Assembly: GCF_003576645.1 (NCBI RefSeq)
Contig: NC_044919.1
Coordinates: forward strand, 24,492,081 to 24,556,080
Origin: Ipomoea triloba
Lineage: Eukaryota > Streptophyta > Magnoliopsida > Solanales > Convolvulaceae
Direction: 5' to 3'
DNA: 64,000 nucleotides
The notes below the pieces were generated by a model. It made no database searches. It saw nothing but the letters and a program-made list of their open reading frames with translations, and was not told the origin of the DNA. The translations under genes and the position numbers were made by a program. Of the stretch, positions 11,661-21,180 are shown piece after piece; within the stretch, counting starts at the first letter, position 1, and each line of letters starts with the position of its first letter.

Positions 11661-13963
11661 CCCGTCTTCCCCTCCTCTCCTCCCTGCTTCTCCATCGGCG
11701 ACGAAACCAGCAGCTGACGGCAGCGGTGTATGCGCGATGGTTCCAGGCGGCGACGGCGGGCTGCGGACCCTCCCATGTGAACTCTCGGCGGCGACGGGAG
11801 CGTGACCAGCGACCTCCTCTCCTCGCGATAGCGGCAGTAGCGGCGGCACCCTTCTCCCTCCCGTGCTCGTTGACGCAGTGTGGCGGCGGCGGCGGAGCTC
11901 GACGATGGTGCCCTCCCCCTCTGTTTTCTCGACGCACAACAGAATAGAGTAGTGGCGAAGGTGGTGAACGGCGCTCAAGGTGGCGGAGCTGCGAGGCGGC
12001 ATCCTCTCCTCCGCCTAGTGTGGGTATTACTCCAACGGTGGAGTCCAACGGAGAACCCACTTCCGTTCCGGCAAGCGCAGCAGGGCAGTGCGGAGTGCGG
12101 TGGCGGCATGGTCTCAACCGTCTGTGAAGGCCGGCAGAGCAACAAAGGTTAATAGTCGGTGGCTGCGAACTGATCACAACGAGGCGCTGCGGTCTAGTGG
12201 TGTGGTGCGTGGCGTGTGAGCTGGTTGGCGCGGGTTCGAGTCCAGGAGCTAGCTTTTGCAGTAAGGTATTGGTTGTTTAAGCTTTTAAGGTTATTATGGT
12301 TTGGTGCATTAGTTGTTATTAGTTCACAATAATGCCTATGTTACGTTAGCATGGATTATAGGATTGGTAGTATAATAGGTCCATTAGGATTATTAATATC
12401 CTTGTTTTGGAATTAGTTAGTAATTAGATTAAATCATATGATCGTATTACCCTAGCCTTTAAGCATGAACTATAGGTAATAATTATATGGACCGAATAGG
12501 AATATTAGTATTGTTATTAGTAACAGTTAGTGACGGTGTTAGAATTATATTAATTCTTCAGGTTCACGATTATGAACCGAGCTTTGAGCTTAGGATTGAC
12601 GTTGCTTTGGATTAAAATGCTTATAGATTAATTACGCTTCAAAGGTAACCACTATGTCCATCAAAATCTACTTTTACACTCACTCTATATGATATTATTT
12701 TGGTGATTTGGAAATCCTGAAATTCCTTGATTATTAGCCTATTATTGATCGTGTCTATTGGATTCTTGGACTTGTGTCTTGATCCTTTGTCTATTGGTGT
12801 ATATGATTAATTGTTGGTTGGATTTCCATGTTATTTGACCTCTGTTGGATGAAATGTTGGTGTATTGTGATCTGATCTTTGTATTCTGGAACCTTTCTTT
12901 GTATTCTGAGCTGAGTCTGATTTGGTGTGTGAGAATTGCTATTGCGGGGTGCTCTGGCGGGAAAATGTAACCGTTGGGGTCTTCTGTGAGAGTAAGGGTA
13001 GTGTTTGGTAGAAGTGAGTGATCCGTTGTTTGTTTCCTCCTTTGTTCTGGAGTTGTTGGAGTATTCTATTGGATATTTGTATCTTGATTCTGAGTATTTA
13101 TTCATACCTCTTAGTTCATTATATGAGTCTATTCTTTGGAAGTTGGTTGGTGTTCATATTTGAGATGAACACTCTGAGTGATGGTTCTTGGGTTGAGTTG
13201 AGTATGAGTTTGGAGTGGTGGATTGTTGAGTATGTTTTGGAGGTTGATGGGTGATCTGACTGTGCTATTACTGACTTTGGACTTCGGTCCCTGTGTACCA
13301 GTTATCTGGGTTGGCTACTATTGACTACTGACTTCTGACTTTCGACTTCGGTCCCTGTGATTGGGTTGATTACCCCTGTGATTGGACTTAGGTCCCTGTG
13401 ATTGGACTTCGGTCCCTGTGATTGGGTTCATTACCCCCGTGATTGGGTTCATTACCCCTGTGATTGGACTTCGGTCCCTGTGATTGGGCACATCACCCCT
13501 GCGTACCAGATTTCTGGATTCTGACTTCTGACTATGGTTGGGTTTGGTTTGGTGACTAGTATGAGGTTTGGAGATTGGAGTTGGAGTTCTTTCTTGGTTA
13601 TGTAGTCGTGAGTTCGTTGTGGTTATTCGATTGATATCTTATGGTTCTTGGTTATGGAGGGTTGTTGCCTTATGGTTGTTGTTCAGTTGGTTTCCTGATT
13701 ATGGATTCGTTATCTTATGTATTCATCGTTGAATATTGGCTTCGTTTGGATGAGTCTTGGTTTATGATTCGTTCAGTTTATTGTTGTTGAGTATCCGATT
13801 TGAACTATTGAACAGTTTGTTGGTGTTTATATTCTATACGGGTGTGTAAACCTATTTACAAACTTATATATATATATACTTCCTTGCGGGTGTGAATGGT
13901 GGTTACTTAGCAGTCTTTTGCTAATGGTTCTTTGTGTGTTTTCCAGGTTTGCCTTAAAGTCTA
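11661..13963 (+). mobile_element. 3' portion of family A LTR (copy 2), truncated by a LINE
   Basis: Continuation of the LTR that starts at 7137. The GC-rich segment 11661-12260 opens in several frames on both strands, but these show no conserved domain and are treated as chance. From about 12470 it parallels 560-2090 of copy 1 closely. Identity stops at 13963 within GCCTTAAAGTCTA, where LINE sequence takes over, so the last 330 or so bases of the LTR are missing. A tRNA-like B-box phrase (GGGTTCGAGTCC) occurs near 12232. Confidence 0.65.
13345..13502 (+). repeat. Minisatellite in LTR copy 2
   Basis: Seven or so units of the CCCTGTGATTGG-based repeat already seen at 1440-1615, in the same position within the LTR. 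Confidence 0.85.
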
Positions 13964-16026
13964 ATAAAGACCCCTTATAAGTTCTATCCTTGGTGCTTAT
14001 CACATAGTAAGAACCTTTATCTTCTTTGCTCCAGATAATCTTGTCGTCGTAGTTCTTGATGGGCAGCGGAATACTGAGGATTTTATCCCTGTCCTCCTCG
14101 CCAAAAATATCATTCAGAATCTCTTCCTCCTAGCTGGGCCTGTCAGTGTGCATGAGAGCTGAAACAATTCCATCTCTAAGATGTATGGGCATAACAGTCT
14201 GAATGAATGGTTGGTTTGGATCAGGGAGCCAGGGATAAGTCCATATGTTGATCCTAGAGCCATTTCCAACCCTCCAGTAACTGTTTTCTTTGATAACACT
14301 CTGTGCTTCCAATATGATGCGCCATATAAAGGATGGATTACCACCAAGTTTTGCATCAAGGAAAGAGCTATTCTTGAAGTACTTTGCTTTTAGTGTCTTG
14401 GATACTAAAGAGTCCGGGTTACCAATCAGCTTCTAAGCTTGCTTCCCAAGTAAAGCTAAATTGAAGTCACTTAGGGTGTGTTTGGTAACCCGTAAAATGA
14501 CTTCCGGAAAATGTTTTCCGAGTTTTCTGTGTTTGGCAATGTCCGGAAAATGTGGTCAACGGAAAATGTTTTCCGTTGACCAAGGAAAATCAGTTCATTT
14601 TTCCGGAAAATGACTTATGGAATTATTTTCCGTAAGTCATTTTACGGAATCGCCAGAATAGCTGTTTTGCATGTTTTCGACCAAAACCAAGCCATATCAT
14701 CCATAACCATGGACCAAGGAGGTGGAAAAACCGCCGGAAAGCTCTGCTACATTTTTTTAATTAATTTATTTATTTAGTTATTTTATAAATTCTATTTTTT
14801 TATTAAATACCATTATTTTAATAACTATTATAATTTTTTATATTTTAAATAAAACAATTACAATGTTTAATTATACAATTCTATCCATTTTCCAGAAAAT
14901 GAACCAAACACACAAAGACAGTTTTCCATAATACATCCAAACACTGGAAATGAAACTGTTTTGCGGAAAATGACTCATTTTCCAGAAGTCATTTTCCTGC
15001 TTTCCAAACGGACCCTTATTCTCCGGAAGCCCAAACCACCTGCAGATTTTGGTAAGCAGAGATTATTATATTTTCTCCATCTAATTCCTTTCCTGTTGAC
15101 AGCATGTCCACGGCACCAGAAATCATTGAGAGCTGTTTTAATGTGGTTGCAAAGGGATTTCGGTAGGTGAAAGATGATCATCGCATACCTTGGGATAGCT
15201 TGTAGGACGTTTTTGATAAGCACTTTTCTCCCCGCTCTAGAGAGGAACTTGTTGTTCTAACTTTTTATCCTTCCCATGATCTTGCCCTTGATGATTCTAA
15301 GTATTTCATATTTCCTCCTGCCTATGAGGTAAGGAAGGCCAAGATAAGAGCTTTTTTGGTTGCCAACACAGGTACCCATGATTTCACTAACTACATCTTT
15401 GGTAAAATTATCCACGTTCCTGCTGAATTGGAGACTAGACTTGTTGTAATTGATCTCCTGTCCTGAGGCAAGGGAGAATTCCTCAAGAGTGGCCTTAAGA
15501 GTGTTGTCTTTAAGGGAGTTAGCCCTGCAAAACAATAGGCAATCGTTTGTGAAAAAGAGATGGGTGATTGGTGGCTCCCCTTTAGCAATAGATAGCCCAC
15601 AAATTCCACCACTTTTTTCCTCATCGTGAATCAGTACACTAAGACCTTCCATAGTGAGAATAAAGAGATAAGGGGAGAGTGGGTCTCCCTATCTAAGGCC
15701 TCACTTTGTAGAGACAATGCCAATTGGCCTACCATCTTGGATAATAGAGATCCATAGAGCTAATACATTCAGAGATAAGGTCCACAAACTCAAGGGTGGA
15801 TCCTAGTCTAGTCAGAATGCCCAACACCAAGTCCCAACTCACCCTATCAAAAGCTTTACTCATGTCGATCTTCATGCTAACAAACTCTCTATTTCCTTGG
15901 GTTTTCCTATTTAGGTAGTGGTGGGCTTCGTATGCTAAAATGAGGTTATCATAAATAAGTCTCCCGGGGACGAATGCACTATGGGGGCTGGAAATTAGGG
16001 CGAGGAGCAGCGGTTTGATTCTGTTA
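13964..16026 (-). pseudogene. LINE (L1-type) ORF2 fragment, reverse transcriptase to C-terminus
   Basis: Read on the minus strand. Reverse transcriptase motifs appear in order: NRIKPLL, SAFVPGRLIYDN and MKIDMSKAFDRVSW (15840-16020, with the D of the A motif), then ITHLFFTNDCLLFCRA (about 15545, where the usual FADD is FTND, a loss of the first catalytic Asp) and the ASGQEINYNKSS thumb region. Further downstream are the NVLQAIPRYAM and CRGHAVNRKGIRWRKYNNLC stretches and, past a MITE, the W-R-V-G-N-G region at about 14270. Several frame breaks. The 5' part is lost at 16026, where a repeat begins, and the 3' end is lost at the LTR junction. A dead, truncated plant L1 copy. Confidence 0.85.
14474..15015. 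mobile_element. Tourist-like (PIF/Harbinger) MITE
   Basis: 542 bp with terminal inverted repeats GGGTGTGTTTGG and CCAAACGGACCC (one mismatch) and a TTA target duplication at 14471-14473 and 15016-15018. Inside are several repeated and inverted GGAAAATG/CATTTTCC motifs, which could fold extensively. It interrupts the LINE copy. TTA/TAA duplication and GGG..GTTTGG ends are the marks of PIF/Harbinger MITEs. Confidence 0.88.
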
Positions 16027-16553
16027 TAACATAGGTTGCACTTAGTTATAACATTAGGGTACAACCTAGGTGCACTTAGTTATAACATAGGTTGCACCTA
16101 GTTATAACATTAGGTGCACCTAGTTATAACATTAGGTTCACTTAGTATTGATGCTCAATGTACAATTCACTTGCACCTGTAATACATTTTACTTGCATTT
16201 GCAATACATTTTACTTGCACTTGTGCAAGTAATTTACTTTGTTAACATTCATGCATCTGGGTGCAACTTATGTGCACCTAGTTATAACATTAGGTGCACT
16301 TAGTATTGATGCTCATTGTATAATTTACTTGCACTTGTAATACATTTTACTTGCACGTGTGCACCTATTTTCACTTACAGGTGCAAGTAATTTACCTTAT
16401 TAACATTTATGCACCTGGGTGCACCTATGTGCACTTAGTTATAACATTACGTGCACCTAGTTATAACGTTAGGTGCAACTACATTCCGGACACGTGGCAT
16501 GCTGTGATTTGTCCGCAGTTCCCTCCTAGGCAGCCAGTATGTACCTAAACGCA

Positions 16554-16556
<3 letters not shown>
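16027..16556. repeat. Repeat array built on GTTATAAC/GTGCACCTA motifs, next to (TA)n
   Basis: Many copies of AGTTATAACATTAGGTGCAC in both partial and full form, with two larger units starting TTGATGCTCA at about 16150 and 16308. It ends in ACACGTGGCATG and a (TA)n tract. The composition and the CACGTGG-containing end match the element at 20719/25502, so the two are probably related non-coding elements associated with (TA)n. No coding. Confidence 0.5.

Positions 16557-16593
<37 letters not shown>
16557..16593. repeat. (TA)n microsatellite
   Basis: Uninterrupted AT alternation flanking the repeat array on its right. Confidence 0.95.
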
Positions 16594-16596
<3 letters not shown>

Positions 16597-17389
16597 GCAT
16601 TCATAAGGACTAATCTTGTGCGTTCGGTTTTTTTTATATAATATTTGGATGACCTAGATTTGATTTCCTAATAACATGACATGAATTGATCTTTTTTGTT
16701 AAAGCGAGGGTAGTACTGTCTTTTTTCTATTTTTTAAGTGTGAATGCATGGGTAATCATTCGCCAAATTTGTTTCTTATTATTTTCTTGGATCATCACCA
16801 TTGCAATTTGGAGTTGCGATTTCTTCATCATTGATCGAGTGTTCGTCCATGAAAAATGAGTAGTATTTTTTACTTTTTTTTTCGCTTGTTCTTTTCAGTA
16901 TAATATTGCCTATATTTGGATATTGGTGTATAAGTACACATATCTAGGTAGTACGGTTGTGCATTCAGGTGTGTTGATTGTGCAACCTAGTCTTGTGACT
17001 TGTGTAGCGTAGGCTTGTGAGATGTGCATTAGTGCACTTAGTGAGGTGCATCGTAGGACATTTGGATGTCCATCGTAGAATTTTTTTAGCAGTGTTTGAA
17101 TGCACAACCAACAATATTTATGCATGACATTTGGTATAGGAATGCACGAAATTCTATATAGAAATACAACCAAAATTGTCTATACAGTCACGATTGCAGT
17201 TGTAACTTTACGATATCCAATTCAATTTAAATCAACCGATTTAAGTTGAATTGGGGTCATCTCTATATAAAAGCAAGACAAACACAAACATTTATCATTT
17301 TAAAAACTATTCATGTAAATAATAATCATTACAACAGCAAGATTAATTGTAATTATATATGATTTGTTGTAAAAAATAAAGAACATCAA
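16594..17389. other. AT-rich intergenic DNA, no gene seen
   Basis: Contains GTGCATT/AATGCAC-rich patches around 16950-17150 similar in flavour to neighbouring (TA)n-associated repeats. Small frames here have no recognised domain. Confidence 0.5.
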
Positions 17390-17892
17390 GTAATGAAGAG
17401 ATAAGGGAGAGAAGAAAAAGATGAATCCACATTCATATTACTGCAACCAACATTTCATACAGTATATTCTCTTTACATCTCTACGTACATCACCAGTAAC
17501 TACACCCACCTAACTACTACATAACACAAAGATAAGATCATGGAGAGAGTGGGATAGCGAAGATCACCGAGAATAATGACCAATAACTTAATATTTATAA
17601 TACTCCCCCTTGGCCATTATTCTAACCATACTCAGGCTTCGTTAAAAACCCCACATGAAAAATCCTGTGGAAAAAATCTGGTCGGGGAAAAGAGTACACA
17701 AAGTATGTAAAATGATGTATTACATCGATTACCTCAGTAAAAACCTTAGGCTAAGAAAACCCAATGGGAAAAATTTAGCTAAAGGAAAAAAATACAACCA
17801 CAAGCCTTTTGGGCATAATCTTCAGGATAACCAATCGTAAACCTTCAGTGTATAATCTTCAAGTCTTTTGGAGTTTATCTAGTTAGTATTTA
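17390..17892 (-). mobile_element. LTR retrotransposon remnant (LTR and 3' non-coding end)
   Basis: On the minus strand a polypurine run CCAAGGGGGAGTATTATAAA (about 17605-17617) is followed by sequence that looks like an LTR to about 17390. Left and right of the Mutator-like insertion are stretches with repeated phrases around CCTCGTTAAAAACC and AATGGGAAAAA, typical of copia 3' non-coding sequence in plants. It resumes at 18794. No coding region remains. Confidence 0.4.
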
Positions 17893-18118
17893 GAGCAAAT
17901 TGCCATTTTGGTCCACTGACTATAGGGGTTCTGTTAATTGCAGTCAACGACTTTCAAAACTGTTAATTGCATACCATGACTATTCAATTTTTATCAATTT
18001 TGGTCACTCCGGCCAAATTGCCGGCCAAATGTCGTCGGAAAATTCTAAACCCTAAAATAATGAGGGTATTTTAGTCATTTCACACCCCTTCTTCTTCTCC
18101 GGCGAGCTACCCTATTTC

Positions 18119-18299
18119 TTGCACTTTTCCGGCGACGGCGAAGGACTTGGAAAGCTCGGTTCTTTTGGTTCTTCTGCAACCACAGCTTCATCTGCTACTA
18201 CAGGTTCTACTTTACCATTTGGATCTGGCGCGTTTACCACTTCAAATGCATTTGGAACTTCTTTGGGTTCTGGGTATTCAATAAATTTATTTCCATGCG
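18119..18299 (-). pseudogene. Second captured fragment, source gene unknown
   Basis: On the minus strand one frame is open across the segment and reads as an acidic, Pro/Val/Glu-rich peptide beginning NKFIEYPEPKEVPNAFEVV and ending in PSPSPSPEK. The switch of frame relative to the KCS piece suggests a different source or an indel. The opposite strand is also open, giving a Gly/Ser/Thr-rich peptide, but the minus reading has the more protein-like composition. Source gene not recognised. Confidence 0.35.
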
Positions 18300-18530
18300 G
18301 ACTTCATTAATGGCTTCTTGGTGGCCTGATCTTGGCGGGATGAAGTGCAGACCTGACGGCAAGTAAGTCTGCTCACTTAAACCAGAGAGATTCATGATTT
18401 TTTCCATGAAAGCTACGCCCTTGCTGTTAAAGAAGTCCCCCATCATTTGGGTATGCTCCAGGAAGGAGGAGAAGGGGATTCTGCAAAAGTTTGGAGGCTT
18501 GAAACAAACGTAGTCGACCACGTACACCGG
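18300..18530 (-). pseudogene. Captured 3-ketoacyl-CoA synthase (KCS) gene fragment
   Basis: Minus-strand translation gives about 75 residues that follow the N-terminal part of the FAE1/KCS condensing domain: VVDYVCFKPPNFCRIPFSSF, then FMEKIMNLSGLSEQTYLPSG and LHFIPPRSGHQEAINEVRM. Known KCS enzymes have the equivalent YLVDFACYKPP.., a SGLGEETYLP-like motif and HYIPP. KCS proteins perform the first step of very-long-chain fatty acid elongation at the ER. The fragment has no active-site Cys region and stops being KCS-like at about 18300, where a second captured piece begins in another frame. Not a functional gene. Confidence 0.75.
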
Positions 18531-18793
18531 AGAAGGTAGCTCGCCGGAAAAGTGAAAGAAAATAGGTAGCTCGCCGGAGAAGAAGAAAGAGGTGTGAAAT
18601 GACTAAAATACCCTCATTATTTTAGGGTTTAGGATTTTCTGGCGACATTTGACCAGCAATTTGGCCGGAGTGATCAAAATTGATAAAAATTGAATAGTCA
18701 TGGTATGCAATTAACAGTTTTGAAAGTCGTGGACTGCAATTAACAGGACCCCTATAGTCAGTGGACCAAAATGGCAATTTGCTCTAGTATTTA

Positions 18794-19500
18794 TATGCAA
18801 CATTCCCATTTTGACATTACTATACCAAAAAATCATGCCTCGTTATAGACCTCACTAGAAACCCTAATGGGAAAAGCTAGTGAGAAAAAAATACATGATA
18901 TTTATGAATTCATGTGTTGCAGTAGCTGCCTCGTTAAAACCTTTAATTAATAAGATTATATCAAAATTCAATCAAAGGAAAAGATTATAGTTGTGGGTCT
19001 TCGGCATCCAATTTTCAGGATTATTAAAGTCCAATCTTCAAGATTGATTCAAGTATAATCTTCAGAATTGGTTTCTCACATAAATGTCAAAATCTTTGTA
19101 TCTCGAAGATACTAGAGGATATAATAAGCCCTATTCCAATATTTCATTGTAGGATGAGTGCTAAGTCTTGCTAGCAATTTCATCGCAAAAATCATACCGG
19201 TTGCGATTATAGAACTTATGGTCCTAAAGTGATGCTCCAACGACAATGAAATAATGAAAATTTGGTCATAATGTATCTTCATTATCTTATTCGAGTCTAA
19301 ATGGTTTCTTATCTACTTCAAGATATTGGACAACCGTTAGTGTGATAAGTAAATGATATTTATCCATTAAAATATCTTCAAGATGTTTTCCAACGTAGGT
19401 TAACTGGTTTGTAATACTCCTTCATGGAAACAAAGAGCAATGGTGAAAATTAGGGTTTAGAGATTTGGTAATTTTGTACTCCGTGTGTGTGTACATGTGT
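18794..19500 (-). mobile_element. Continuation of LTR retrotransposon remnant
   Basis: Resumes after the duplicated TAGTATTTA with the same CCTCGTTA..ACC and AATGGGAAAA phrases as 17640-17800. Gradually loses character toward the (TA)n at 19508. No protein domain seen. Confidence 0.35.
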
Positions 19501-19504
19501 GTGT

Positions 19505-19507
<3 letters not shown>

Positions 19508-19581
<74 letters not shown>
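19508..19581. repeat. (TA)n microsatellite, copy 1
   Basis: Perfect TA alternation at the start of the duplicated block. The matching tract of copy 2 is 20432-20505. Confidence 0.95.
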
Positions 19582-19585
<4 letters not shown>

Positions 19586-20417
19586 ATAAGAATGCAACAA
19601 TTTCTAATAAGACTAATTTACCCCTTATCGTATATTTTCTAATATTTTAAAGTGATTTGTTTCCTTAATTCGTGTGATTAAATTTGTTCCTTTTAATCTC
19701 ATCAACCGTACATCATTCTGATTTAATGGTCTAGATTAGTACTTGTGTTCTCACATTAAGGGTGGTTATCATGGGAGCGCGACCCTATATATATAGGAAA
19801 GCTTTTAGGTGAGAACCAACTGCCAAGAGAGAATTGAGAACCAATAGCAGCCATCCACGTGCCCAAATCTAACAGTCAAAAACACTGTTTTTTTTTTAAA
19901 AAAAATGCGGTAGCATTTTCATAAATAATTGAACTTTGAAGTGCAAGTAAATTTTGTTAAAAATGCAAGTGACTGTTTCATATAATGCACCTAAGTGCAA
20001 GTAAGATGTATTAAAAGTGCAACAAATAATGTACACAGAGCATCAATATTAACTGCACCTAACGTTATTATTAGTTGCACCAAACCTTATCATTAAGTGT
20101 ACCAATGTGAAAAATGTTATCATTAGGTGCACCAATGTTAAAAAGGTAAATTACTTGCACTATTAAGTAAAAATGGTTGCACTTTTAAGTGATTTTACTT
20201 GCACTTTTACTTGCATACTTGCATCAATTACTTGCACTTTTAACACATGTTACTTGAGTGAAGCTTTGTATTTTGTTATTCATTCCTGAACCAATAAGAT
20301 CATACAATAATATAGTAACTAGGAGACTCAACAAACCCTTACAGAATGGGTGAGTAGTTAAGTCAAAACTAACGCTAACCACACACAACCTAATATCTCT
20401 AACACACCCCCTCAAGC
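19582..20417. repeat. First copy of an exact 924-bp-offset duplication
   Basis: Identical by eye to 20506-21341, base for base, including the copia LTR (20257-20404 here, 21181-21328 there). It stops at the start of the copia polypurine tract (..CTCAAGC) and is followed by a lone N at 20418, after which the (TA)n and the whole block repeat. A genuine duplication would not be expected to stop at a gap symbol; an uncollapsed contig overlap is more likely. Confidence 0.9.
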
Positions 20418-20418
20418 N
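20418..20418. other. Single undetermined base (N) at a duplication junction
   Basis: The only ambiguous base in this region, lying exactly where the first block ends and the second starts. Probably a placeholder for a joined gap rather than one unread base. Confidence 0.9.
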
Positions 20419-20419
20419 A

Positions 20420-20509
<90 letters not shown>

Positions 20510-20718
20510 ATAAGAATGCAACAATTTCTAATAAGACTAATTTACCCCTTATCGTATATTTTCTAATATTTTAAAGTGATTTGTTTCCTTAATTCGTGTG
20601 ATTAAATTTGTTCCTTTTAATCTCATCAACCGTACATCATTCTGATTTAATGGTCTAGATTAGTACTTGTGTTCTCACATTAAGGGTGGTTATCATGGGA
20701 GCGCGACCCTATATATAT

Positions 20719-21175
20719 AGGAAAGCTTTTAGGTGAGAACCAACTGCCAAGAGAGAATTGAGAACCAATAGCAGCCATCCACGTGCCCAAATCTAACAGT
20801 CAAAAACACTGTTTTTTTTTTAAAAAAAATGCGGTAGCATTTTCATAAATAATTGAACTTTGAAGTGCAAGTAAATTTTGTTAAAAATGCAAGTGACTGT
20901 TTCATATAATGCACCTAAGTGCAAGTAAGATGTATTAAAAGTGCAACAAATAATGTACACAGAGCATCAATATTAACTGCACCTAACGTTATTATTAGTT
21001 GCACCAAACCTTATCATTAAGTGTACCAATGTGAAAAATGTTATCATTAGGTGCACCAATGTTAAAAAGGTAAATTACTTGCACTATTAAGTAAAAATGG
21101 TTGCACTTTTAAGTGATTTTACTTGCACTTTTACTTGCATACTTGCATCAATTACTTGCACTTTTAACACATGTT
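20719..21175. mobile_element. Left half of a (TA)n-associated inverted-repeat element
   Basis: Starts at a TATATATAGG edge and reads GTGAGAACCAACTGCC through CCATCCACGTG, the inverted match of 25560-25640. The interior is made of short phrases such as TTACTTGCAC and TGCACCTAA. A copia element inserted at ACTTG (21176-21180) splits it from its right half. Non-coding. A second, probably artefactual copy is at 19795-20251. Confidence 0.6.
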
Positions 21176-21180
21176 ACTTG

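Larger units (their letters stand above)
17893..18784. mobile_element. Gene-carrying Mutator-like element (Pack-MULE 1)
   Basis: 892 bp with long terminal inverted repeats of about 225 bp that start GAGCAAATTGCCATTTTGG and are nearly identical in the two arms. They are flanked by a perfect 9-bp target duplication TAGTATTTA (17884-17892 and 18785-18793), the Mutator hallmark. The arms share a distinctive series, including the phrase CTCCGGCCAAATTGCCGGCC. The interior, about 18119-18550, is not element-like; it reads as fragments of host genes on the minus strand (next two entries). No transposase, so it depends on an autonomous relative. A second element of the same family lies at 39584. Confidence 0.93.

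Noticed and set aside
11640..12177. Overlapping open frames up to 173 codons on both strands
   Set aside because: They lie in GC-rich LTR sequence, are open in many frames at once, are Arg/Pro/Ala-rich and show no domain. The same LTR region in the other copy does not keep them.
18119..18310. Plus-strand Gly/Ser/Thr-rich frame that might suggest an FG nucleoporin
   Set aside because: The complementary strand reads as a more protein-like acidic peptide next to the KCS fragment on the same strand; FG spacing is not regular.
19465..19650. Frame coding a Tyr-Ile repeat peptide
   Set aside because: It is a (TA)n microsatellite read as protein.
20224..20415. Short minus frame repeated at 21148-21345 and 25229-25507
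   Set aside because: It is the copia LTR read as protein; the three copies are LTRs (one probably artefactual).
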